Origin: Cycas panzhihuaensis
Lineage: Eukaryota > Cycadophyta
Length of the DNA: 64,000 bases
Assembly (NCBI GenBank): GCA_023213395.1
Contig: CM041465.1
Coordinates: 168,213,741-168,277,740 of the forward strand
Reading direction: 5' to 3'
Every line of letters starts with the position of its first letter. The first letter of the stretch is position 1. Positions 37,394 to 49,912 of this stretch are shown here, one piece after another. The position numbers and the translations under genes are program-made. Under the pieces are notes generated by a model. The model saw nothing but the letters and a program-made list of their open reading frames with translations, was not told the DNA's origin and did no database searches.

Positions 37394-38199
37394 TATGGGT
37401 ATAGATAGGTAGATATGCATATATGTGGATGTACTGATGTATGGATGATAATGCGGGTTAATTTTTACTATGTCATATAGATATCTTACTTTTAATGCTT
37501 TCCTTTATGCAATATGACACTTGTACTGGGAACACACAATCACTCTATGCAGTAGATGATCTTGTATAGAGATAGAACAAGGGGATCATGCATGGCCCTT
37601 AGATGGAACACGAGGATTTCATCAAGAAATAAACCAAAATAGGTATAGATATCCCAAAGGAATAACCAAAAGGGGATATAGACTATCCCAAGGGACTTCT
37701 CCAAGTAGTGACTTGTGATCAAAAGTAGATGAGGTCACTTTCTTGGATGATACCCTAACCACAAATGTAGTGACAAACTAATATGATTAAACAACTATTA
37801 ATATACACAAATAAAGAGGCACTTCATTGTTGAAGGGGGGCTATATGGCTCCTTTGGAAAGGGGTGTGACTACCTCATCAACACACAAGATGGCCAAAGG
37901 CTTGAACATGTGTCATACCCCTAATGTGAAGATGTGGCAAAGTGCTCAGGAGGTAGTTTAGGCTCATTTCAGAGTGAAGGATAAACTCTCATTCTACTTG
38001 GATGTAGAAAGGAATCAACTCATGAATGGAGATGAATGATGGAGTGTAGGCCTTGCATGGCCAGGCCTATAAGAAGAATGGATCTAGTCATAACCGGATG
38101 GATGCAAAAGATGTTGAAGAGTTAACATGAGAATGAAGTTCCACATGGGATGTCTTCTTGGGTGTGCAAGAGATTAGAGCAACACGTTGAGGAGGAGCC
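37394..38199 (-). other. 3' noncoding region of element 5 and pol deletion junction
   Basis: 37735-37980 aligns with 46211-46380 of element 4 ('GATGATACCCT', 'GGTAGTTTAGG'), which lies just after integrase. Recognisable protease text resumes near 38210. RT, RNase H and integrase are therefore deleted, with the breakpoint somewhere in 37980-38200. No gene was found in this stretch. Confidence 0.55.
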
Positions 38200-39230
38200 T
38201 CATAGTCCTCAACATCTAGCTTAAGGTCACTCATGATAGCTAGGTACCCATAACCACCTACACCAATAGGTGTGGACCTAACTAGATTAGGTTTATGATG
38301 AGGTAGGGATTCATCCTGGTGGGAGTTAGTCCCTTAAAAAAGATTCCCTAAGGAGGGTATAGCCTCATCAGGATCACCATCTTCAGTATCAAAGATGGCC
38401 TAATAAGTAGGATGAAGAGTAGAAGAGGGTGAGTTCTCATGAGTGACAACCTTAACTTGTCCTTCATGGACAAACTTAAGTTGGCCCCAATGTGAGGAAT
38501 AAATAGCTCCCATTTAATTGATCCATGGTTGACCCAATAGGAGGTTGTACTTAACATTGGTATCATGCGTAATGACATCAATGGAAATGGTCTTCCCTCC
38601 TAATATGAGTGAGAGGGTTACTGTCCCTAAAGGAGATGTCTCACTTCTATCATATCCTTAGCATTTCTAAGGGATATACTCCAGGGCCACCATGCCTAAA
38701 TCCTTTAGCATGCATACATACATAACATTAATTGAGGAACTATTATCTATGATGGTCATCTTTATGGTAAAATCAAGGGTGTCAATAGAAGTAATGAACG
38801 GGTAGTGCCAAAACTTTTCCCATTCACTAGGAGATGGAAGATCTCAGGGATCGAATGAGATAATAAGCGGTCCATGGGAGGTGGTGCCTATAGCATGGAC
38901 AAAAGCATCTTGTTAACTAAGAGCTTGTAAAATAAGAGTGTGTTACTTAGGGTAACTCCACAAGACATCTATCATAGACATTCTTACGAACACGAAGTGC
39001 AATTCTTCAAGAATAGAGAAGGCCTTCCCTTCTACTATTGGTTGGGGAAGGGCTCTTCGGAAGTTATATCGTCCTAGATAGATTGAGATGGTCTTGGGAA
39101 TCATAGAGATCTCCATGGGTAGATTATCTATAGGAGGGTTTTGTTAGGAAGAGGGGGCCCCAATGACCTCCTTAGTCACTTGAGACCTTATTATTAGGTA
39201 CAAAGGGATAGTCTCAAGCATCTAAATAAT
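38200..39230 (-). pseudogene. pol: Protease region of element 5
   Basis: Minus-strand protease remnant. IIDNSSSINVMY near 38720-38755 corresponds to VDNGSSMNAMP in element 2; the active-site Gly has become Ser. Text near 38480-38580 matches the LLLGQPWLDQMGA region with a frameshift. Many stops. Confidence 0.7.
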
Positions 39231-41640
39231 TCTCTTCCCCTTGTTTTAGGGTTGAGAAGATGAGGAAGATTGGGGATGAGAACCAAGAGTGGAAGACAAA
39301 TCCCTTGCCCTCTTTCCCTTTATTTTCTTAGGAGTTGAGTTAGGGAATCATCCCCTATTCCTTGCCCCTCTATTTTGAGAGGATTAACCATGTTCCCCAT
39401 GTTTAGGGAAAGGATCATGGTGAATAGGTTTATCTAGTTAGGCCTAGACACCTATTTAGGAGAAGAGTCACATTGTAGGGCAAGTTTAGGGTGTTTCACC
39501 CAATATTGTGAATCTTCATAAAGACACTTGCCATGGACAAAGCACCATTTCTTCTTAGAGGAGGGTTTTTCCCTACTTGCTTGGGAGGTTTGGATGTTTT
39601 TGCCTTTAGGCAGTATGACTTAGGACACATGATAAATAGGCTTATGAGAATGCGAAGGTGATTAAGAGGGTTGGAGCTTTAGCTCCTTCATTATTTTTTC
39701 AAATTAATATACGATAGAGGTTAAGGGATCTAAGGTCCTATCTGCTGTATGGGTAGGGGGCCTTGGAGGTTGTTAAGATCATTAGTCACATGATGGAGGG
39801 GGTGCCTCACATTGTTATGATAACCTAAGAGGCCTCTTGAGACTCGCCTAGATTTTAATAACCTCGAGTACCAAGCATTTTGCTATGGAAGACTCACACA
39901 TCATTGCCCTATCTTGAGGAATTCAACGTGGACTTTAAGGTGAGGGGCATTTACAAAAATGTCCCTTTTTAATTCCTCAAGTACAGTAGCCTTTGTGGAA
40001 TGGAGGAGGTCATGAAAATGCCTCACAAAGTCACAATTCATTTCATTATGACCTTGTTTGAGGGAAAGTAGGGATTTGATCCCACTCTCAAAAGGAGGAG
40101 CTACACCAAAAAAGTTAATGAATTCATCTAGTAGTTGCTGGAAGGTATGGATTGAGTGGGTAGGGAGATGATAAAACCATTTAAGAATGTCTCAAATGGA
40201 AAGAGCAAGGGGATAGTTTCATTAGTATGTGGTCATAAGCCCAATAGTTAATACATTCCATGGAGAAACTCTTGATATATTCGGTTGGGCCTTATGACAA
40301 GATACCATCGAATTTAGGTACCTTAGGAGGGGGAGACAATAGGTTAGTCCTAAGCACCTTAATGGATAGCGGGGTTGACCTATAGTCAATGAAGGAATAA
40401 GCTCTTGGATGAGCTAAAGGGTCAATGAGAGATATGGAAGGAGGTAGATACAAATACCCAGGTCCTCCTTGAGGGGTTTGAGCATGTGAGGGATATGGAT
40501 TCCCACTTACTTGGTAGGAAGGAGTTATTCTCATTTGAGAAAAGGCTAGATAAGAGGGAGGTGGATGAGAGGGGCTCACTCTGCCTTGAAGATATACCCC
40601 TTATTAGGAGGGCATATGAGAGTATGGGTCTTGAGGAAGGACAAATCCTCCTCATAAAGGTATCGTGTATGAGGTGGAACAAGAAGGTGAGGAAGCAGGT
40701 GAGCGATGGGGTTTTGCCTATATAGGCCACTTGTAGGAGGTGTGACTCCATATGGGTGTATCAAATCCACCCTATAAACTGGAAAGGGGTTTTTCTTTCC
40801 ATACCCACAAGCTTAGGATGTATACCCTAGAGGTACATAAAGGAAAGGGTCTATCAGTTATGGATGAGGATGCATAGGGACAGGTCCCATATGGCCTGAA
40901 GGTTGATGGCATGAGGGTCCCCTAGATTGTGTGAGAGGGCCATGAACCATGGTAGGTTGAGGCATGGGCACCTAGCTCAGAAGGGGTATACTCAACCTAA
41001 TTTAGAATATGGGCATGCCCTGGGGAGCCCCTTGGATTTGAGGGGCATACAAAGAAGAAGAAATAATAGGAGTAGGTCCTATCATGGCTATGGATTATGG
41101 TTAAGATGAAATGGAAGGCACATGTATAGATAAAGATTTTAGGATGCTTTGAAGGAGGTCATCCAACCACTTATGATGTAGTTAGGCACTTGTAGCTTCA
41201 AAACATTGACACAATACCTCTACTACAACTATAGGAGGGGTCCCAACTTGTTCATACAAAGTGGAGGGCTCCTCATGTGAGGTAGGGCCCACAGGTCAGT
41301 CCTCATGGGAACTCTCATTGGGGTGATAGTACTCCATGGAGGTAGACACACCTATGTCATGTGTAGGGAATGAATGAAAATTCAAGTGCTCTTGGTCACC
41401 TAAATAGAAAATAGGATCCTTGCCCTCTTGGGCAGGATCTTGGAGGGAACTTGAGATTTGAGCTTAGGTTTTAGAGATGTAGGCATGGTATGCCCACTCT
41501 AACAAGTATCCCTCCATTGCTGATTAAAAAGCAGATGAGGGGATAGAGGAATATGAAGTTTTCTATGAGATAGGAGGAAGACCTCACAAGTGACAAGAGA
41601 AACATCGCATTCATGTCTCACCTAAAAGTCATGCAAGGAA
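39231..41640 (-). pseudogene. gag: gag of element 5
   Basis: Minus-strand gag remnant. VPKFDGILS near 40300 marks the start of the capsid core. The remaining core (to about 39850) and a knuckle region near 39520-39550 are readable in pieces. The N-terminal Pro/Ser-rich part runs from about 41640 to 40580. Numerous frameshifts. Confidence 0.75.
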
Positions 41641-41757
41641 CAAGGAAAAATAAAGTGATGAAGGCATTGGGGGTTGCCCAACAAATCAAGGAGGTATGGA
41701 AGGAAAAGAGAGACTAACATTAACATAAAGGGGAATTATGGTTTTCTCTTACTGGTA

Positions 41758-41777
41758 GGTCCCTAGTATGGTTGCCA
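41758..41777 (-). other. Primer-binding site of element 5
   Basis: On the minus strand, TGGCAACCATACTAGGGACC follows the LTR end GCATGCTTCCA with one spacer base. It is the same site as in element 1 with two transitions. Confidence 0.65.
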
Positions 41778-43100
41778 GTGGAAGCATGCCTCAAGGGGTT
41801 ACTAGGTCTTACCTACCCTATTAGCTATGGGAGGTAACAGATGAGAGAAAGGAAAGTAGCCAAGATACCCTCAAAGGGTGTTTGTGCATCAAAAGGTAGG
41901 TTTGAGGAACCACAACTGAGCATAAGTCACCTCTCTTCCAAGGGAACCTCCTTGATATGAGATAAAGGGAATGATAGAGGTGTCCTTAGGTTTCCAAGTA
42001 GCCAAGCTAGGGCTCTCCTACCCTTAGGGTGAAAGATAGTGAAAAGGATCTCTTTTTGAAGAGGAGTAAAAAGAGCAAAAGTTCCTTGTGGAAAGGAACC
42101 CTAGAATCAAGAAAGAAGGAGTGATGATTATTGCAAATGAGAGTCTATGGTAGGTGAATTTAGTGCTTAAGTGTTACCCTTAAGAAGCTAAGGTTTATGA
42201 TGTTAAGTGTATAGAATGAGGAGATGTTGTAATTGTTTGGCTACAACTAGGTTTTGAACTTCCCCTCAGGTTGCGAGGAGGAGGGAGGTAGGTTGGTGTT
42301 GGATTGTTTGTTGTAAGGTGAGTTTGTTTCCAATCAATAATTATGGTAGTTTTTGGTTATTGCAATGTTTATTCTATAAATAAAAGATGATAAAAAATTA
42401 AACTACTCTCCCTCACTATCAATTCATTTTCTCTCAAAAGATTATTTAAATGGATGAAAGAAGGGAAAGAGAATGCAATGACCATTTACATGCAACTAGT
42501 TCACTTTTTCAATACAACTAATAAGAGAGATCTAATAATATTTCCTATTAGTATGAAGAGGAATCAAGTGCACTTTATTTTTATCTTTTCAATATGCAAT
42601 ATGTAGGGTCAATGAGGAAGAGGGAATATACAACACTTTTCTTTTAATATAAGAGAAGAGGAGAAAGGGGTGTTCAGCTTATGCCATGCTCTCCTTTTCA
42701 TACAATATGCAAATGTCCAAAAGAAATGGAGTAGAATACTTTTCTATTTTTTTTTCTATTTCTATTTAGGGGTAGAAGGGGGGAAAAGAGTAAAGAGGAG
42801 AAGGGTTGAATGGAGTGCACCCAGATATGTGATGGTTGGTGGGGTGGCGTAACCTTTTCTCCATGCACCTTCTCCATCGGCAACTTTACTTCCCTTGTTG
42901 CTGTAATGTTGTTGACAAAGTTTTGGTGGGGGCTTCCTTACCTTCCCCAAGTTTTAATGGATGAAACAAAATGAAAATAATGAGAAGGAAAATGTAACAT
43001 ACCAAAATAAGAAACAATATTAGCTTTCAATGAAAGTTGCTAGGTTTGTGGATAGATTTACCTCCACCTGAGTCACATAATAAATAATTCCTATGAACAA

Positions 43101-43288
<188 letters not shown>

Positions 43289-44410
43289 ACTTACCAACTT
43301 GCTAATGAAAGATGTTTTGGATTCTCGTTTAGTTGTGTAACAATAAGGCAAGATTACAAACAATATTCTACTACCTATTATGCCATACAACACATAACAT
43401 ATAAAAGAAGCAAAGGGTAAAAGGATGTGGGAGTGTTGCCTTAGAATGGAGAGCTCCACTATAATCTGGGTTTCTCCCCAAATGGAAAATAGGATCTCAT
43501 AACCAATTGGTAGTTTCTTAGGAGTAAAAAGTTATGAAATAGGGTGACAAATCACCAAGCAAAGAAGCTATAAGTTTTATGTCCAAATGTTGAACTAGTT
43601 GAAGTGTGAAGAGGAAGGATATTAACTAGCATTGAGGAGGGGATTGGCCCTAGTAGAATGGGGCTTTTAGAGTCAAAACTCAAGCCCAATATCCTTCTTA
43701 TGATCTCCTCTATCCACTTCTACCCATTCCTTTGTCAACAACTAATGATTTGGAGGATAAAACTAGCATTTTTGTGACAAGTAGAGGGGTTGCCTCTAAG
43801 GTTTATAATAGATCTACTTCTAATAACTGCAAAAGTAGTTTCTAAATCTAAAAATTATCAAGAGATACAATAAGTGATCACAAGAATGAAATAAACTCAA
43901 GTGCTAGACAACAAAATGACTTGCCTCTTAGGTGAAAGGAGGATTGATGTTGGTGAGAGTTTTGGCTTATTAAATAAGAGTTTCTACAGAAGAAATTTCT
44001 ATATTAGAGAAGAGAACCAACTTTTCTTAAAACTTGATAGCTTGTGGCTGGTCTAATGTTGTTGTTGGGCTTGATCCCCTTTTCTTTCTTTTGATAAAAT
44101 CTATTGGGTGCATGAATTGCAAGTAGACCTATGAAGGATGAGAGTTTTGGAGAGAAAAATGTGGAGTTTTTTAAGAAAATTAGTTGAAGAAGAGGAAGCA
44201 GAAGAGCTAAAAATCCATTTAAATTGAGGTTTTTATGGTCCAGGTGAGGTCTTGGGACTATTAGGGCTTGATCTTGGTCAGTCCCAAGGCCAAAGATTAT
44301 GTCAGGCTATTATAGACATTTTTGGCTATATTTCAGACTATAACAGTCACACCACAAATTTGTTTATAGTACCACAAATAAATTAGTGGTGCTGCTAATT
44401 TATTAGTGGA

Positions 44411-44490
44411 GTGCAATAATCAGAGTGGTGTAGATAAAAAAGGGAGCAAGGCACAATAATCAGAGTGGTGTAAATAAAAATGGGAGTGGG
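44411..44490. repeat. 40-bp tandem duplication in the LTR
   Basis: Two units (44411-44450 and 44451-44490) share AATAATCAGAGTGGTGTA and a following AT-rich and GGGAG block, with a few differences. Confidence 0.8.
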
Positions 44491-45168
44491 GTGATAACAA
44501 ATCAACAGATTTTATTAAAAATTGATAAATATCAATTAAAAAGGGAAAAATAAGGCATGATATGTTGCTAGGGGGCCTGGAACGCATATCTAAAAGGTCA
44601 ATAAATTGAGTTTGGGCTATTTTATGGGCTAAAAGTGACAGAAACATGCAAGAAAACCATCGTGTTGAGATAGAACTCAATGAAACGATGGTAACTAAGG
44701 GTACTAGGGTATAAATAGGGTCTGAACAACCAATGTCGATGATGTTTATAGGCAAATCTCATGTGGAATGAGTAGTAAGGAGCATCGTTTTATGTGAAAC
44801 CTTAATAAACTTCTCCTTGGTAGACCAAGGGATAAATGAGGCATGTTAAAAGGGAAAGGATATTGTAAAAGAGTATGAACATGCTAAGAATCATCTGAGA
44901 TAAGTTACGAAGGTGTGTGAGAAACCTATTACTAAGGGGGGATTAACCATGAGAGCTCAATGATGCCATTAGACTGGAGTCCTAGTCATCATAGGTATGA
45001 GTACACATAGGCAAGGTGATTAAGTAAGTAATCCAAGTAATCATGTAAGCATACAAGCAGCCTATACCATAATAACTATAAAAATATGATAGAGTGTAAG
45101 GGATAAAATATATACCTGATCTTACCTATGTGATAGCATCCCAATCCATTCCTGGAAGTTGGGAAATA

Positions 45169-46417
45169 TGATCCTAGAGTCATAGCTCTAAGATGGTCAG
45201 AGATGGTGTCCAAGGTCTAGGGAGAGCAGGATTGCCTTCAAGCATGTTATGATAGGCTAGTGGACCAGATGGCAACTAGGTCATTACAGACATAGAGAGT
45301 GACTTCTTCCCACCAGTGATTAAGGGAGGAGGGCTAGGCATAAGATGAGGAGAGCAAGGCTAGTACCTTCAACAACCCAAGAGGAGTCGTGAGGGGACCT
45401 GGACCTTCGAATGGAGGATGGGACATCTTGAGGGTGACACCCTATAACTATCTCGAGGGGTTTTGTATGATGGTTTATTTCAGTTATAGGAAAGGTTAGA
45501 CCCTTAGGTGGTTTTCTATATCATGTATGCTCCTAATTAAGAAGGAAGATTATACATTCCTTGTAAGGATTTATGCTTCCTCTAGCATATTATGTCAATG
45601 TACTACTGTATTATTATTTCATACTTGTGTGTGGGGGGGGGGGGTGCACTAAATTGACACCTCATTTTGTTATAAGTTTTCATTTCTTATTGATGTATAT
45701 TCATGCATGTGGACACTTTGGCTCATGTTTGATGATATTATTTTACCTTATCCATGGCTCGGAGCTCACACACTAGGCACACATATGATTACCTTAGTGT
45801 AGATAGGCATCTCATGTGGTGCTCAAATAGAGGAATCACATACCCCTTTAGGATGATGGTAGCGATCCTAGCTACTACCTTAGAATAACGAAAGAGCTTG
45901 GGTATGAAAGGAGGGCCTCTTATAGAGGTATTCACACCCAATGTAGAAGACAGGCTAGGCTCTCTTAGAGCTCAGGGTGCTAACACAGGTGCTAAAAAGG
46001 GAAAGAACCTAATGGGTATAGATAGCCTAAGGGTTCTTAAAGAGTAATGAGTTTCGGTGTTATTTTCTCCTTTAGGATGATAGATTGTATTTGTGATTAA
46101 ATAAAGTTACCCACATAGGGCTCGATTTGTCATGTGGTTATGGATATGAAGGGGGATCAGATATAGATGTGAAGAAGTATCCCTCTTGGGAGAATGTCCA
46201 CTACTCATAGACTGAAAGAAGGTTTGACTTGTTAGAGAGGGGGGATGATACCCTCGTGGTGAAATATCACAACCCATTTACAATAAGTAGAAATAAAGCA
46301 AATCTCAAATACATGCCATGTCCCTTATGAGGTTATATAGCATCATAGATGAAGGGTAGTTTAGGATCATTTTGGAGCAAAGATGGGTTTCCCACTCTCC
46401 CATTAAGGAGGAAGGGA
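45169..46417 (-). other. 3' noncoding region of element 4
   Basis: Lies between the integrase stop and the LTR start. About 1.25 kb, much shorter than the corresponding region of elements 1 and 2 (about 4.6 kb in element 2). I could not find the antisense PMD-like ORF or the second RNase H here. It contains a run of 12 G at 45633-45644. Confidence 0.55.
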
Positions 46418-47600
46418 TCAACTATAGAACTTCTTTAGGAATTTGTCATTTACAGCTTTTTCAAACTCAAGGCCTTCTAATGTGGCAATTCTATATGCAC
46501 TATTTTTAAGGCTCTTGATGACTACAATGGGGCCCACCCATTTGAGGTAAAATTTGGATAAATGATTATATAAATATTCTAATTTAATAACTTGGTCCCT
46601 AAGGCTTACAGGATGAGGATGCAAGTATTTGTCATGCATCCTTTGCTTCCTAGCTTTAGAGTCCAAGTTAGCTTGGTATGTCATTGGATGTTTCTTATCT
46701 AAGGCTTTGAGGTCAAGGAAGTAGGCTTGATGTCGATAGTCCTCATTGACAAACCCTTTGAGGGACACCCTTAAGGATGGGATTTGACCTTTAGGGGTAA
46801 CATTGTCTCTGACTTATAAACTAGGGAGAATGGTGTGATTCCCATAGTTGTTCAGATTGAAGTATGATAAGTCCATAAGGCTTAATACAACTAGATATGC
46901 TAATCCTTTTGGGATTGGGTAATGATCTTTTTAAGAATGTTTATTAATATTTTGTTGAAGGCCTTGATTCGGCCATTGGCCTAAGGGTAGTAAGAGGATA
47001 AAGACTTATAATATATCATGAATTTCTCACAAATCTCATCCATTTCTTTGTTGTAAAGTGGGGTTCCATTATCTATAATGAGGACATTGGGGACCCCAAA
47101 TTGATAGATAATATATTGGTATATAAAGGTGATGAAAATTTTGCCTATCATCAAAGATAAAGGGATAGATTTAGCTTATTTAGTAAAATATTTGGTAGCT
47201 GTCAGGATGAATTTATATTAGGACAAAGAAGGTGGGGTAATGGCTCTAATAAGATCCAATCCATACTGAAAGAAAGGCCTTATAGAGACCACTAAATGCA
47301 GTTCCTTGAAACGATAATGAATAACATTTTTGTGCTCTTAACATTGACAATAACATTGAGCATAGGTATGGGCATCTTTAAATAAGGTTAAGTAATAATA
47401 ACCCATGTGTAGGATCCACTAGGCCATTGATTAGCCCCCAATGTAGCCTTCGCAAATGCCATTATGGCATTCATGAAGACTTTGGTCGGTCTCCTTTGGG
47501 TTAACACAATGAAGGAGAATGCCATCGAATGATTATTTATACAGCACATCCTTCATGAAGAAGTATTACTGAGTAAAGGCCCTCATGCACAACTTGACCT
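46418..47600 (-). pseudogene. pol: Integrase of element 4
   Basis: The C-terminal part is open at 46768-46418 (SLKGFVNEDYRHQA, then KWVGPIVVIKSLKNSAYRI, ending KKFYS). The core and zinc finger are readable only in broken pieces up to about 47590, for example the segment around 47440-47480 matching HHGIC and the text near 47040-47100 matching DNGTxxYN. Confidence 0.75.
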
Positions 47601-49200
47601 TATCACTGGCATTAACTAGGTATTGCTATTGGGTTAAGTAGCATATTGTATTACCATATCATTTGTTATAAGTTAATTGATAGGCATTGATTTATTGATG
47701 ACCTAAAGTAGGCTTGTTAGGCAAGGAATCATTAATCTAAACTCTAAGGGAATTTGGTAAGGTAGTGTCTGTTAATTATTTTGTGACTATCATGCCTTAG
47801 ACTTTTGATTCAGAGTCTTCACATTGTATTCTTATAAGAGAATGGCCCACTTGCTAGTCCTTCCCATCAAGTTTTATTGTGTCATAAGATATCTCAAAGG
47901 ATCAGATTCGGTGATCATGTGAGTGATGTTACCCAAGTCTAAAAGGTAGTGTCTAAACTATTTGGCAATATAAACTATCACTAAGAATTCTTTTCTAGCT
48001 AGTGGGTAGTTTAATTCTATTTCTACTAAGGTGTAACTAATAAAATAGATGGCCTTTTTGGCTTGTGAATCATCTTTCTAGGCTAATATAGCCTCTAGAG
48101 ATTCATTAGTTACTAAAGTATATATATTAAAATGATGGTAGAAAAGAGGAGGGGATAAGATAGGGGCTAATACAAAGGCTCGTTTGAGCTCCTGGAAGGC
48201 CTCTTGGGCCCTGGGGGACCAAACAAAGGGGTCCCCTTCTTAAGCAAGTAGGTCAAAAGCTTGGAATTACTAGAAAAAGTTTCCAAGAAATGACTAAAGA
48301 AACCTAATCTCCCTAAGAATGACTTGATTTTCCATTGTGTTCTTGGGGGAGGTATCTCCACTATCACTTTAACCTTATTAGGGTCAACTTGGATTCCTTG
48401 TTTGGAAATAAGGAACCCTAAGAGCTTGCTAGTCATTATTGTAAAGGTATATTTAAGTAGATTTAGGCTAATATGATATTTATGGCACCTTGTAAAGATA
48501 TCCTTAAGGTCTATAAGGTGATGTGCCCTTTTTTATAAAAAAATCCATGATATTGTCCATAAATACCTCAAGAATCTTATTAATAAGGCCATAAAATATG
48601 AATTGCATAGCCCTTTAGTAGGTAGCTCTGACATTTTTCAAACTAAAGGGTATGGCTTTGTAGGCAAATGTGCCCCAAGGAGTGGTGAAGGTAATTTTGT
48701 GGTGGTCCTTGAGGGATATTTGAATTAGGTTATAGCCAAAGAATCCATCGATTAATGACATAACCTCAAAGTTAATGGTATGATCAGTGATTTGCTTGAT
48801 GAGGGAGGGGTAAGCTATCTTTAGGACATGCATTATTGACATCTCTAAAGTCAATGCAAATTCTAATAGTCCCATTCTTCTTAGCAACAGGTATGATGTT
48901 TGAGACCAATTTAAGGTAGTCAACGGAAGTGATAAGGCCTACATCTAACAACTTTTTAACTTCTATTTTTACTATAGCTAATAACTTTGGGTACAGAGGG
49001 AATTACTTTTACCTCACAAGGTGAGCACCCAGGATTGTGGTAAGGTTATAAGTAACTATGTCAGGGTCTATGCCCTTTATATTTGAATAGTCCCATATGA
49101 AAATATCACGAAACTCTTACAATAACTTGGTATATGGCTCTATTTCTTAAGGAGAGCATTCCACTCCAACCTTGATGATTTTATCAGGGGTGAGGATGAT
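47601..49200 (-). pseudogene. pol: Reverse transcriptase and RNase H of element 4
   Basis: RT text begins near 49120 (EFRDIF), with VMSLIDGFFGYNLIQISLKD at about 48765-48705 and FLISKQGIQVDPNKVK at about 48420-48375. The YxDD region (near 48550) is damaged. In the RNase H domain near 48110 the first catalytic block reads IYTLVTNESLEAIL, again lacking the Asp. Many stops. Confidence 0.78.
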
Positions 49201-49595
49201 GTCCTTGGTGGATTCTATGCACACGACATTCTCTTTCTTGAAGTGGAAGGGGGCTTGGCCAATAAGTAGATAAGGAGGAGTTGTTAATTAGTTGTGCTCT
49301 ACTAGGACAATCCAATTTCTAAGAACTTCTAGAAACCAAGTCTATGATGTCCAAAGGCAGATTAGGCACAACCCTACCAAGTGTTCCAACAGGGCCTCAT
49401 CATTCTAAAATCAATCTATCCTATAGATAGTCTTACTAAGATGAGGTTAGGAAGTAAGTAAGGAAGTGACATACTCGTAGTGATCAACCAACTAGTCGTA
49501 ATAGTAGGGGGACTCTTTTGAAGAGTTAGAGTACACCCTCCTATGATATCATACCCTCACTTGAGAGGGGGAGCATTGGTTGGGATCTAGATCAT
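49201..49595 (-). pseudogene. pol: Pro-RT linker of element 4, RT-proximal part
   Basis: Matches the element 1 and 2 linker, with HHRLGF-stop-KFLEIG near 49360-49320. The TAG at this place is the one also seen at 9415 in element 1 and near 22362 in element 2. The linker resumes at 57171 beyond the copia element. Confidence 0.65.
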
Positions 49596-49600
49596 AAATG
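49596..49600. other. Target-site duplication of the copia element (AAATG, also at 57166-57170)
   Basis: AAATG flanks both outer LTR ends exactly. Confidence 0.93.
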
Positions 49601-49898
49601 TGAAAAGGGTTAATGACATAAGGTCATTACATTAATTGATTATTTCAAAAAAAGGGTCTTAAGTGAACTTTAAATTAGATCACTTAAGTGAAATGCACTT
49701 TCAGGTGCATTATGTGTAATTTCATTTCACCTAACTCAAATGCTCCCTCTCTCAATATAAAAGTAAAGCTCAATGGAGGAGATTCATTCTTACCTCCCCA
49801 TTTTGTGAGAGCTACTTTCTTTCTCTCAAGTCTCTCTTGCTCCCATGTTTGCCTTTGTGTTTAGTGCATGGAGATGAAGGATAGATCCACTCTTTTCA
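49601..49898 (+). repeat. 5' LTR of the copia element
   Basis: 298 bases, TGAAAAGGG to CTCTTTTCA. TATA box TATAAAAG at 49756-49763. Ends two bases before the PBS. Confidence 0.95.
49756..49763 (+). promoter_or_regulatory. TATA box of the copia LTR
   Basis: TATAAAAG preceded by CTCTCTCAA; identical in the 3' LTR at 57023-57030. Confidence 0.7.
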
Positions 49899-49900
49899 TG

Positions 49901-49912
49901 TGGTATCAGAGC
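49901..49912 (+). other. Primer-binding site of the copia element
   Basis: TGGTATCAGAGC, complementary to the 3' end of plant initiator tRNA-Met, the usual copia primer. Confidence 0.93.

Noticed and set aside
45633-45644. Run of 12 G as a G-quadruplex
   Set aside because: A single homopolymer without the four-run pattern; probably slippage.
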